This document shows positions 1-5,919 of a stretch of DNA of 8,551 nt, in pieces. Positions within the stretch are counted from its first letter, which is position 1, and each line of letters opens with the position of its first letter. Below the pieces are notes generated by a model. That model saw only the letters and a list, made by a program, of their open reading frames with translations, did not search any database and was not told the DNA's origin. A program made the position numbers and the translations under genes. This stretch comes from DATGKD01 sp035294855 (GTDB taxonomy: Bacteria > Actinomycetota > Acidimicrobiia > Acidimicrobiales > UBA8190), in NCBI GenBank assembly GCA_035294855.1, contig DATGKD010000209.1, forward strand, positions 1-8,551, read 5' to 3'.

Positions 1-635
1 CGCTCGTGACCGACCGCCATCGCGTGTTCATGCGGCAAGCGGAGAAGTTGGGCCGGTCGGTGGTGACGATCGAGCACCCGTTCGTGACCGTGGTGTCGCG
101 CGACCGCACGGGCTTGTTGTCCGCAGTCGCCGGGGTGTTCGCGCTCCACGGCCTCGACGTGCGGTCCGCGGACGTCGGGAGCGAAGGCGGCTTCGCCGTG
201 GAGGTCTTCGTGGTCGAACCTGTCCGGGGCCGCTGGCCCGCGGCGGCCGTCATCGGCGACGAGCTCGACGCCGTCCTGCGCGGGACCCTGCCGCTCGCCC
301 AACGCCTGGCGGAACAGGCCCGCGTCTACTCCCAAGGTCGTCGCGCCAGCTCCCCGGCACCCCCCGTGACGCGGGTCACTGTGGACAACGAGGCGTCGCG
401 CGGCTCCACGGTCGTGGAGGTTCGGGCCGAGGACGCCGTCGGCCTCCTGCACCGCATCACCGCGGCCCTCGTCGGCGAGGGCCTCGACGTGGTGGCAGCG
501 CGAGTGGCCACGCTGGGCGACGACGTGGTGGACGCCTTTTACGTTCGAGACGCATCGGGTGGGAAGGTCACCGAAGCGACACGGATCGCCGCCGTGGAGG
601 CAACCGTGGCGCGCGCGATCGAAGGAGGACCGTAG
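1..635 (+). CDS. glnD: PII uridylyltransferase / uridylyl-removing enzyme GlnD, C-terminal fragment (tandem ACT domains)
   Basis: This is the 3' end of a gene whose frame is open to the window edge (the codon at 3-5 is CTC), so the GTG at 6 is probably internal. Two ACT modules are visible, counting from that GTG. The first, about residues 22-100, has a DRTGLLSAVAG core and ALHGLDVRSADV. The second, about 120-205, has GLLHRITAALVGEGLDV followed by ATLGDDVVDAFYV. Tandem C-terminal ACT domains ending in a G-x-x-V-D-x-F-Y-V strand are typical of GlnD, where they sense glutamine and switch the N-terminal nucleotidyltransferase and HD domains between uridylylating (or, in actinobacteria, adenylylating) and demodifying PII. 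Those catalytic domains would lie upstream and are not seen, so activity cannot be judged. The second ACT has EDAVGLL where DRxGLL is usual. A stand-alone tandem-ACT regulator is a less likely alternative. It ends with TAG at 633-635, and no co-directional gene follows within 100 bases. Confidence 0.85.
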   Translation, partial: LVTDRHRVFMRQAEKLGRSVVTIEHPFVTVVSRDRTGLLSAVAGVFALHGLDVRSADVGSEGGFAVEVFVVEPVRGRWPAAAVIGDELDAVLRGTLPLAQRLAEQARVYSQGRRASSPAPPVTRVTVDNEASRGSTVVEVRAEDAVGLLHRITAALVGEGLDVVAARVATLGDDVVDAFYVRDASGGKVTEATRIAAVEATVARAIEGGP

Positions 636-646
636 GCCCCACGCGC

Positions 647-665
647 GCCGCGAGACGCGCGCGGC
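647..665 (+). terminator. GC-rich hairpin after glnD, possible terminator
   Basis: The arms GCCGCG (647-652) and CGCGGC (660-665) can pair around a 7-nt loop, 11 nt after the glnD stop. A competing pairing is CGCGCG 642-647 with CGCGCG 656-661. Only a short T-rich run (TATTTC) follows, so intrinsic termination is weakly supported. CG-rich inverted repeats also arise by chance in such DNA. Confidence 0.22.
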
Positions 666-721
666 AGGGTATTTCACCTGGTCCTTCCACAAAACCGGGA
701 CCGTGCGCGCACCCCCGCTGC

Positions 722-727
722 TAAAAT
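722..727 (+). promoter_or_regulatory. Putative -10 box (TAAAAT) of the L,D-transpeptidase gene
   Basis: TAAAAT is a striking AT island in GC-rich DNA and matches the sigma70-family -10 consensus TATAAT at five of six positions. It ends 13 nt before the ATG at 741. A start point about 7 nt downstream would give a 5' leader of only about 6 nt. No Shine-Dalgarno-like purine run precedes the ATG (GTTGCGATTCCC). I see no good -35 box; GGACCG around 698-703 is the nearest candidate and is weak. Confidence 0.6.
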
Positions 728-740
728 CGTTGCGATTCCC

Positions 741-1892
741 ATGTCGCGCGCAAACCATCGACGCCACCGCGACGCCCGGCATCGGTGGGTGGTCATCACC
801 ACCCTCGTCGTCGCGGGCGCCGTGGCCTCCGCCAGCGTGGCGCTCGTGCTGACGCGGCTCGACCCCTCGAACGCCGTGGCGTCGCAGAAGACCTCCTCGG
901 GTGCCTCCGCCGGGCCACTGGACGTGGTGTCGACGGCCCCCGCGCCCCAGGCGTCCGACGTGGCTTCCGACGCCGCGCTGAGCGTGCACTTCAGCGTGCC
1001 GTTGGCCACCGACTCCCCCACCCCGACGTTGAACCCGCCCGTCGCCGGGTCCTGGGTCCAGACCACCCCGGACACGCTCGCCTTCCAGGCGGCCGCGCCC
1101 CTGGCACCCGGTGCCACGGTCTCGGTGACCGTGCCCGGTGGCGACCAAGGCGTGAAGGGCGCCCGCGGCCAACGGCTGCCGAGCGCGTCGACGTCCACGT
1201 TCACCGTCGCGCCCATGAGCACGCTCCGCACTCAGCAACTGTTGGCAGCACTCGGCTATCTCCCCCTCACCTTCACAGCCTCGGACCCCGCGCCCGCACC
1301 GCGTGAAGAGGCGTCCGCGCAGGTGGGGACCTTCGCGTGGCGCTGGACATCGATGCCGGGCAACTTCATGGCGCTGTGGTCGCCGGGCGAGCCCAACGTG
1401 GTCACCCAGGGAGCGATCATGGCGTTCGAGAGCCAGCTGAACCTGGGAAGCGACGGTGTCGCCGGTCCGAAGGTCTGGGACGCGCTGCTGCAGGCGGCCA
1501 CGGCCAACCAGGCGGACCCTTACGGCCACTACGACTGGGTCGACGTCGTGAAGGCCGAACCGCAACACGTCATCGTGTGGCGCGACGGCCAGGTGGCGTA
1601 CACGACCGCGGCGAACACCGGGATCTCGGCGGCGCCGACCCAAAGCGGGACCTGGCCGGTCTACGTGCGCTACACGTCGACGACCATGTCGGGGACCAAC
1701 CCCGACGGCAGCCACTACAGCGACCCCGGCATCCCATGGGTCAGTTACTTCCACGGGGGCGACGCCCTGCACGGGTTCATCCGCGGCAGCTACGGCTGGC
1801 CCCAGAGCCTCGGCTGCGTCGAGATGCCACTGTCCAACGCGGCGGTCGTCTACCCCTACACCCCGATCGGGACACTCGTCACCGTCGAGTGA
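741..1892 (+). CDS. Membrane-anchored L,D-transpeptidase (Ig-like, peptidoglycan-binding and YkuD domains)
   Basis: This is a 383-residue extracytoplasmic enzyme predicted to make 3-3 cross-links in peptidoglycan or attach substrates to it. A basic N-terminus (residues 1-15) precedes one hydrophobic segment (about 16-38) with no lipobox cysteine, so a signal anchor is likely. Residues about 60-157 resemble a bacterial Ig-like (Big_5) domain (STAPAPQASDV, then SVHFSVPLA). Residues about 160-252 look like a peptidoglycan-binding module (RTQQLLAALGYLPL, later DGVAGPKVWDALL) split by roughly 45 extra residues. The YkuD domain (about 270-383) carries FHGGDALHGF with H344 and SLGCVEM with the presumed nucleophile C359. 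The usual SHGC histidine is leucine 357. The ATG at 741 is chosen because it directly precedes the anchor and lies just after a -10 box. The gene stands alone and converges on the crotonase gene, leaving 21 bases between the two stops. Confidence 0.85.
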   Translation: MSRANHRRHRDARHRWVVITTLVVAGAVASASVALVLTRLDPSNAVASQKTSSGASAGPLDVVSTAPAPQASDVASDAALSVHFSVPLATDSPTPTLNPPVAGSWVQTTPDTLAFQAAAPLAPGATVSVTVPGGDQGVKGARGQRLPSASTSTFTVAPMSTLRTQQLLAALGYLPLTFTASDPAPAPREEASAQVGTFAWRWTSMPGNFMALWSPGEPNVVTQGAIMAFESQLNLGSDGVAGPKVWDALLQAATANQADPYGHYDWVDVVKAEPQHVIVWRDGQVAYTTAANTGISAAPTQSGTWPVYVRYTSTTMSGTNPDGSHYSDPGIPWVSYFHGGDALHGFIRGSYGWPQSLGCVEMPLSNAAVVYPYTPIGTLVTVE

Positions 1893-1897
1893 GCCCT

Positions 1898-1926
1898 CGA
1901 GGCGCGGCGACCTCTAGGTCTCCTCG
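1898..1926. terminator. Inverted repeats between convergent genes, possible bidirectional terminator
   Basis: Between the two convergent stops lie nested inverted repeats: CGAGG (1898-1902) with CCTCG (1922-1926), and inside them GACCT (1909-1913) with AGGTC (1916-1920). The region overlaps the last codons of the minus-strand crotonase gene. The inner loop is only 2 nt and no T-tract is present, so this is a weak candidate resting mainly on its position. Confidence 0.2.
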
Positions 1927-2744
1927 GCCTGGCGGGAGTGGGGCGCGGACGGGAAGCGGGGCTCGCGCCGCTCACGGATCGCCGCGTGGCCTTCGCGCGC
2001 GTCGGGGCCGAGGAAGCCGAGCATCTCGAGCGCGACCGACTCTCCGAACACCGGTAGCGCCTGGCGGAGCCAGCCGTTCATGACGCGCTTGGTCCATTGC
2101 AACGCGGGCGCGCTACCCCGCGCCAGACGCTCGGCGATGGCGAGTGCCTCCGCGAGCACCGCGTCGTCGTCCACGCACTTGGTGACGAGCCCGATGCGCT
2201 CGGCTTCGGCGCCGTCCACGAAGTCGGCGGTCAAGAGGTAGTACTTGGCCTTCGCCATGCCGCACAAAAGCGGCCACAAGAGCGCGGCGTGGTCTCCTGC
2301 GGCCACGCCGATCCGGGTGTGCCCGTCGGACAGCCGGGCCGAGCGTCCCGCCACGCTGACATCGGCGAGCAGGGCCACGGCCAGTCCCGCGCCGACCGCC
2401 ACGCCGTTGATGGCGGAGACGATCGGCTTCTCGGCATCGAGCATGCGCTCGACGATGGCGCGCGCGTCGCGCCACTGGGCGAGCACCGCGTCGTAGTCCT
2501 CGGTCATCTCGGCGATCATGTCGAGGTCGCCGCCGGCGCTGAACGCCCGCCCGGCGCCGGTCACCACGCTCACGCGGGCGGCTTCGTCGGCGTCGATGAC
2601 GGCCCACACCTCGGACATCTCGCGGTGGAGGCGGACGTTGGCGGCGTTCAGGACGTCGGGGCGGTCGAGGGTGACGACGACGACGCCGTCGGGGCGTCGG
2701 TCGAACGTGAGGTGCTCGAAGTCGGCGTAGTCCACGAGGCGCAT
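1914..2744 (-). CDS. Enoyl-CoA hydratase/isomerase (crotonase) family protein lacking both classical catalytic glutamates
   Basis: This is a 276-residue protein of normal crotonase length that should bind an acyl-CoA thioester in the cytoplasm. The fold signatures are VVVVTLDRPDVLNAAN (21-36), the first oxyanion-hole segment FSAGGDLD (68-75), and the second, KPIVSAINGVAVGAGLAVA (106-124). It ends with the helical region expected for hexamer contacts. Aligned by eye to rat mitochondrial enoyl-CoA hydratase, the two catalytic glutamates (Glu144 and Glu164) fall on A122 and H142, so ordinary hydration of enoyl-CoA is doubtful. The region DGHTRIGVAAGDHAAL (140-155) instead offers D140, H142 and D151 as possible acid/base groups. 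The frame extends upstream to 3011, but homology starts at the ATG at 2744, which lies 6 nt after a TATGGT box. It lies 43 bases downstream of the methyltransferase gene on the same strand, so read-through is possible. The exact substrate cannot be told. Confidence 0.85.
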   Translation of the reverse strand: MRLVDYADFEHLTFDRRPDGVVVVTLDRPDVLNAANVRLHREMSEVWAVIDADEAARVSVVTGAGRAFSAGGDLDMIAEMTEDYDAVLAQWRDARAIVERMLDAEKPIVSAINGVAVGAGLAVALLADVSVAGRSARLSDGHTRIGVAAGDHAALLWPLLCGMAKAKYYLLTADFVDGAEAERIGLVTKCVDDDAVLAEALAIAERLARGSAPALQWTKRVMNGWLRQALPVFGESVALEMLGFLGPDAREGHAAIRERREPRFPSAPHSRQAEET

Positions 2745-2750
2745 GCACCC

Positions 2751-2756
2751 ACCATA
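2751..2756 (-). promoter_or_regulatory. Putative -10 box (TATGGT, minus strand) of the crotonase gene
   Basis: Read on the minus strand, TATGGT ends 6 nt before the ATG at 2744, so the predicted start point falls at or next to the start codon and the mRNA would be leaderless. The intervening bases GGGTGC contain no Shine-Dalgarno. No clear -35 box is visible. The match is to TAnnnT only, so support comes mainly from the same arrangement at other genes in the window. Confidence 0.45.
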
Positions 2757-2767
2757 CGGTCCCGTCC

Positions 2768-2807
2768 GGCGTCCAGCGGGTGGCCCTTCAGGCGTACAGC
2801 GGGTGGC
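2768..2807. repeat. Short direct repeat of 17 bp (16/17 identical) spanning the methyltransferase stop
   Basis: GGCGTCCAGCGGGTGGC at 2768-2784 recurs as GGCGTACAGCGGGTGGC at 2791-2807, a 23-bp period with one mismatch. The second copy (upstream in the minus-strand gene) encodes the last residues of the methyltransferase, around RHPLY. The first lies just past the TGA at 2788-2790. The 6 bases after each copy do not match. It may be a remnant of a small tandem duplication. Confidence 0.6.
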
Positions 2808-3765
2808 GCAGACCGAGCTCGACCAGGGTGCGCCCGGGGTCTCTCGGTGCAGCGATGCGCTCGTCGGCACCCGATGTCGAGAACACGTACAGGTTCCAGA
2901 ACGGCGCCAGCTGCGCGGGCTCGATGTCGTCGTAGATCCGGCGCTCGACGTCCGGGCGGCGCGACCAACCCGCTTCCTCGAACCGCGCCGTCCACCACCC
3001 GAACGACGCAATGGTGAGGTGGCCCTCGACGGGCTCGCCGGCGGCGTCGCGCGCCAGGTCGTCGAACGGCACAGGGCCGTCGAAGGAGGATCCCAGTTTC
3101 TCGTAGTGCGCCAGGCGCTCGGGACGCACCTTGCCGTCGAGGTGACCCGCCGGGCCGGCGCCGTTGTTGGGGCCGAAGGAGGGGATCGTCACGTAGACGA
3201 ACCCGCGGCACACCCGCCGCAGCTCGCGTAGGGCATCCGGCACCCGTTCGGGGGGCAGATGCTCCAGGGTCTCGAGCGCGCTCACCAGGTCGAAGGAGGC
3301 GTCCGGCCACGGCAGGCCCGACATCAGGTCCCCCACCCGTAGGTGCCCGCGCGCGCCCGCGGTCGGGTGGTCGACCGCGTAGCGGCTGACGTCGCACCCT
3401 TCGGCGTCCACGCCGAGCTCGCGCAGGACCTCGACCACGAAGCCGGTGGCCGTTCCTACGTCGAGCGTCCGCTTGGCGCCGCCGAACGTCCGCCACATCA
3501 CGAACCCGGCGATGTCCGCGTTCGAGCTCACGCGGTCGTAGACGGCGTAACCCGAGCAACCGGCGCGGTCGCCGGTGGGATCGCGTCCCTCGCCGTAGTA
3601 GCTGGGCCCGTAGTAGTCGAGCCGCACGTACGCGCGTTCGGCTGCGCCCGTCAGCTCGCGGCCGACTTTGTCGAGCAGACGCCGCCAGTGCGGGCTCGCC
3701 ACCGCCAGGCGCTCGAGGAGGGACCGGCCGCGGGCGACGAAGGGTTCGAGCACAGGACGCACCAC
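2788..3765 (-). CDS. Class I SAM-dependent methyltransferase (Methyltransf_11/23-like), substrate unknown
   Basis: This 325-residue cytoplasmic protein has a Rossmann-type methyltransferase core. Motif I is LDVGTATGF (101-109), D125 in GCDVS is the likely ribose-binding acid, GDLMSGLPWPDASFDLV (145-161) covers motifs II-III, and LETLEHLPP (164-172) is the post-motif segment common in small-molecule methyltransferases. About 95 residues precede the core (including RLDYYGPSYYGEG, 48-60). About 130 follow, rich in aromatic residues (FGWWTARFEEAGW; APFWNLYVF), and probably form the acceptor site. I place the start at the GTG at 3765, 8 nt after a TAGCCT box. An in-frame TTG at 3783 would put that box inside the coding sequence. 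It is divergent from the ABC exporter across a 123-bp gap. Similar proteins modify sugars, lipids or natural products; nothing here decides between them. Confidence 0.8.
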   Translation of the reverse strand: MVRPVLEPFVARGRSLLERLAVASPHWRRLLDKVGRELTGAAERAYVRLDYYGPSYYGEGRDPTGDRAGCSGYAVYDRVSSNADIAGFVMWRTFGGAKRTLDVGTATGFVVEVLRELGVDAEGCDVSRYAVDHPTAGARGHLRVGDLMSGLPWPDASFDLVSALETLEHLPPERVPDALRELRRVCRGFVYVTIPSFGPNNGAGPAGHLDGKVRPERLAHYEKLGSSFDGPVPFDDLARDAAGEPVEGHLTIASFGWWTARFEEAGWSRRPDVERRIYDDIEPAQLAPFWNLYVFSTSGADERIAAPRDPGRTLVELGLRHPLYA

Positions 3766-3773
3766 CGACGCGC

Positions 3774-3779
3774 AGGCTA
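3774..3779 (-). promoter_or_regulatory. Putative -10 box (TAGCCT, minus strand) of the methyltransferase gene
   Basis: On the minus strand TAGCCT is followed by 8 nt (GCGCGTCG) and then GTG at 3765. This predicts transcription starting at or next to the start codon and no ribosome binding site. It decides against the longer TTG start at 3783, which would encode the box itself. No clear -35 box is seen. Confidence 0.5.
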
Positions 3780-3874
3780 CCAACGGGCATCTCCGCCCAA
3801 GACGATCGTGGCGCTCCTCCCCGTCCGGGGCGACAGCCGACGTGGAGCGGGATCTCGCGCCGATGAGGTCGGAT

Positions 3875-3880
3875 TAGCGT
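3875..3880 (+). promoter_or_regulatory. Putative -10 box (TAGCGT) of the ABC exporter operon
   Basis: TAGCGT ends 8 nt before the GTG at 3889, with no Shine-Dalgarno in the interval (GAGCGCCC). The same hexamer occurs at nearly the same distance ahead of the alpha/beta hydrolase gene. A leaderless start is implied. No -35 match was found. Confidence 0.5.
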
Positions 3881-3888
3881 GAGCGCCC

Positions 3889-4974
3889 GTGATCGGGCCG
3901 GCTGTCGTCACCGAGGACATCGCGCGCAGCTTCGGCCGCTTCTGGGCGGTCGACGGCGTCGACCTGTCGATCGCCGAGGGAGAGATCTATGGATTCCTGG
4001 GGCCGAACGGTGCAGGCAAGTCGACGCTCGTGCGCATGCTGTGCACGCTCATGCAGCCGAGCCGGGGCCGAGGCCTCGTGCGGGGCCACGACGTCGCCCG
4101 GCAGCCTGAGCTCGTGCGCCTCGAGATCGGCGTCGCCCTGCAGGACGCCGCCCTCGACGACCGTCAGACCGGGCGCGAGCTGCTCGACCTGCAAGGCCGC
4201 CTGTACGGGCTCCGCCGTGACGAGCGCAACGTGCGCGTCGCCCAGGTGCTCAAGCTGGTCGACATCGGCAGCGCCATCGACCGCCAGATCGCGACCTACT
4301 CCGGCGGCATGAAGCGGCGGCTCGACCTAGCAGCGGCGTTGGTGCACGACCCGGTTGTGCTGTTCCTCGACGAGCCCACGACGGGCCTCGACCCCGAGTC
4401 GCGCGCCACGGTGTGGGAGGAGGTGCGCCGGCTCAACCAGGACCACGGGACCACCATCTTCCTCACCACCCAGTACCTCGAGGAGGCCGACGAGCTCGCG
4501 CACCGGGTGGGCATCATTTCGAAGGGGCGGCTGGTGGCTGAGGGCACGCCCGACGAGTTGAAGCGCTCGGTGGGCACCGACGTCATCGTGGCGAGGGTCG
4601 ACGGCCTGAACGACACGACCGTGGCGTCCTTGCGCGCCCTGCGCGGGGTCGACAGCGTCGTCGTCCACCAGGACGAGGTGATGGTGCACGCCACCGACGG
4701 TGCCGGCGCCATGAGCCCGGTGGCGCTCGCTCTCCACCACGCCGGTGCGGCGGTGACGAGCCTGACGTTGCGAACCTCCACTCTGGACGACGTCTTCCTG
4801 GAGCTCACCGGTTCCCATCTCCGGGAGGACGAGGAAGGCTCCGACCGCGCAAGCGGCGGGCCGGCGCGATCCGCCGACGACGCCCGCAGGAGCAGCCGCG
4901 ACGCCGGAAGCCGCGACACCGGGGGTGGCGACGAGCGCGCCGGCACGTCGGCCTCAGCGGGAACGGGCTTGTGA
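3889..4974 (+). CDS. ABC exporter ATP-binding protein, DrrA (daunorubicin resistance) type
   Basis: This 361-residue ATPase powers the permease encoded immediately downstream. All nucleotide-binding motifs are present: Walker A GPNGAGKST (38-46), Q-loop Q85 (VALQDAALDD), signature YSGGMKRRLD (137-146), Walker B VVLFLDEP (156-163) with catalytic E162, and D-loop GLDP (166-169). The switch histidine is replaced by Q195 in TTQYLEEAD, a change common in the DrrA group. The C-terminal STLDDVFLELTG (297-308) is the conserved DrrA tail motif that helps contact DrrB. It is followed by about 50 low-complexity residues rich in D, E, R, S, G and A, probably disordered and longer than usual. The GTG at 3889 is chosen for its fit to the first beta strand and a -10 box 8 nt upstream. 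DrrA/B-type pairs export drugs, glycolipids or other hydrophobic compounds, but the cargo is not evident here. Confidence 0.9.
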   Translation: MIGPAVVTEDIARSFGRFWAVDGVDLSIAEGEIYGFLGPNGAGKSTLVRMLCTLMQPSRGRGLVRGHDVARQPELVRLEIGVALQDAALDDRQTGRELLDLQGRLYGLRRDERNVRVAQVLKLVDIGSAIDRQIATYSGGMKRRLDLAAALVHDPVVLFLDEPTTGLDPESRATVWEEVRRLNQDHGTTIFLTTQYLEEADELAHRVGIISKGRLVAEGTPDELKRSVGTDVIVARVDGLNDTTVASLRALRGVDSVVVHQDEVMVHATDGAGAMSPVALALHHAGAAVTSLTLRTSTLDDVFLELTGSHLREDEEGSDRASGGPARSADDARRSSRDAGSRDTGGGDERAGTSASAGTGL

Positions 4975-5777
4975 GCGCGTCGGCGCCGACCACCGCGTTG
5001 CGCGTCCGTGCCCGGCCCGCCGGGTTCGTGACGGACGTGGCATCGATGGCACGCCGGGCCATCCGGCAGATCCCCCGCGAGCCGGCGTCGGTGATCCCCG
5101 CTCTGATCGTCCCGATCTTCTTCTACGTCCTCAACATCGGCGCCCTGAGCCAGATCACCCATGCAGCCGCCCATCTCGACTTCAAAGCGTTCGAGCTCCC
5201 CGTGGCGGTGGTCTTCGCCGTCACCGGAGTGTCACGCGCGTCGGCGCTCGTCACCGACATCCAGAACGGCTACTTCGACCGCCTCATGATCACGCCGGTT
5301 CGGCGCCTTCCCCTCCTCCTCGGCCTGATGATGGCGGACCTGACACTCGTGATGGCGCTCGCGATTCCCGTGCTGCTCGTGGGCCTGGCGCTGGGCGTCC
5401 ACTTCCAGACGGGGATCCTCGGCATGGTCGTGTTCGTCGTGCTGTGCGGGGTGTGGGGCCTTGTGTTCACCGGACTGCCCTACGCCATCGCCTTGAAGAC
5501 CGGGAACCCCGGGGCAGTGAACGCGAGCTTCGTGCTCTTCTTCCCCATCACGTTCCTGAGCACCACGTTCGTGCGCAAGGAGTACCTGCAGGGCTGGCTG
5601 GCCACGGTGGCCACCTACAACCCCATGACGTACATCCTGGCGGGCCTCCGCTCCCTCATCTCCGACGGTTGGCAGGCGAAGGCACTGGGCGAAGCGGTGC
5701 TCGCCGTCGGGGGCTTCGGGCTCGTGTCCATTTCGCTGGCCCTGCTCGCTCTGCGCGGACGGGTCCGTCGCTCCTGA
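4971..5777 (+). CDS. ABC-2 type exporter permease (DrrB-like)
   Basis: This 268-residue integral membrane protein forms the transmembrane half of the exporter. About six hydrophobic segments are visible, near residues 41-59, 72-92, 115-141, 147-172, 182-200 and 240-262. Between the second and third lies DIQNGYFDRLMITPVRR (96-112), the cytoplasmic loop of ABC-2 permeases that couples to the ATPase. The run FFPITFLSTTFV, then YNPMTYILAGLRSL (216-229), is also typical of the family. The gene starts with GTG at 4971, overlapping the ATPase stop by 4 nt (GTGA), so translation is probably coupled. Upstream there is only a weak purine run (CGGGAACGGG). Length fits the family. The pair most likely works as a homodimeric permease with two ATPase subunits. 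Confidence 0.88.
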   Translation: MSASAPTTALRVRARPAGFVTDVASMARRAIRQIPREPASVIPALIVPIFFYVLNIGALSQITHAAAHLDFKAFELPVAVVFAVTGVSRASALVTDIQNGYFDRLMITPVRRLPLLLGLMMADLTLVMALAIPVLLVGLALGVHFQTGILGMVVFVVLCGVWGLVFTGLPYAIALKTGNPGAVNASFVLFFPITFLSTTFVRKEYLQGWLATVATYNPMTYILAGLRSLISDGWQAKALGEAVLAVGGFGLVSISLALLALRGRVRRS

Positions 5778-5788
5778 CGCCCGCTCGG

Positions 5789-5806
5789 CGCGACGGCACC
5801 GTCGTG
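5789..5806 (+). terminator. Hairpin after the exporter operon, possible terminator
   Basis: CGACGG (5791-5796) and CCGTCG (5799-5804) are complementary; with a 4-nt loop the stem is CGACG/CGTCG, extendable by a G-T and a C-G pair to 5789-5806. It sits 11 nt after the permease stop. No T-tract follows, so efficient intrinsic termination is uncertain, but the position fits the end of an operon. Confidence 0.3.
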
Positions 5807-5904
5807 TCGCTCGCTCGGTGTCGGCGTCGCATCATCAGAACGGTCGCACCGCACGGCACGAGGACCACGGCGCCGGCGTGAAATCTGCGGACAGCCGGGC
5901 CCGG

Positions 5905-5910
5905 TAGCGT
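5905..5910 (+). promoter_or_regulatory. Putative -10 box (TAGCGT) of the hydrolase/FAH operon
   Basis: TAGCGT ends 9 nt before the ATG at 5920. A GAGG at 5914-5917 is too close to the ATG (2 nt) to serve as a normal ribosome binding site. The upstream gap (5778-5904) shows no convincing -35 box. A leaderless or near-leaderless mRNA is predicted. Confidence 0.5.
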
Positions 5911-5919
5911 CTCGAGGCG

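Larger units (their letters stand above)
3766..3888. promoter_or_regulatory. Divergent promoter region between the methyltransferase and ABC exporter genes
   Basis: This 123-bp gap holds a candidate -10 box near each end, facing outward. Between them are small palindromes that could be operators: ACGATCGT (3802-3809), CCCCGTCCGGGG (3819-3830, 5-bp arms around TC), and GGGC/GCCC (3785-3788 with 3795-3798). No regulator gene is adjacent in this window, and none of the palindromes is long enough to be convincing alone. Confidence 0.3.

Noticed and set aside
6..8. GTG at position 6 as the true start of a stand-alone tandem-ACT protein
   Set aside because: The frame is open to the window edge and no promoter or ribosome site can be seen; GlnD normally has large upstream catalytic domains.
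622..628. Perfect Shine-Dalgarno-like AAGGAGG at the end of glnD
   Set aside because: No ATG, GTG or TTG lies 4-12 nt downstream; the bases encode Glu-Gly-Gly of GlnD, and the next gene starts at 741 with its own promoter-like box.
2097..3017. Long plus-strand open frame antisense to the crotonase and methyltransferase genes (306 codons)
   Set aside because: Composition is H/R/G/V-rich and low in complexity, with no domain resemblance; high GC gives long antisense frames, and the minus-strand frames carry clear family motifs.
2648..3790. Minus-strand 380-codon frame overlapping the methyltransferase and crotonase
   Set aside because: It is extremely arginine- and proline-rich and runs out of frame over two convincing genes, as expected for a frame shadow in GC-rich DNA.
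3879..4109. GTG at 3879 as the start of the exporter operon
   Set aside because: It opens a different frame without any ABC motif; the GTG at 3889 gives the intact ATPase.
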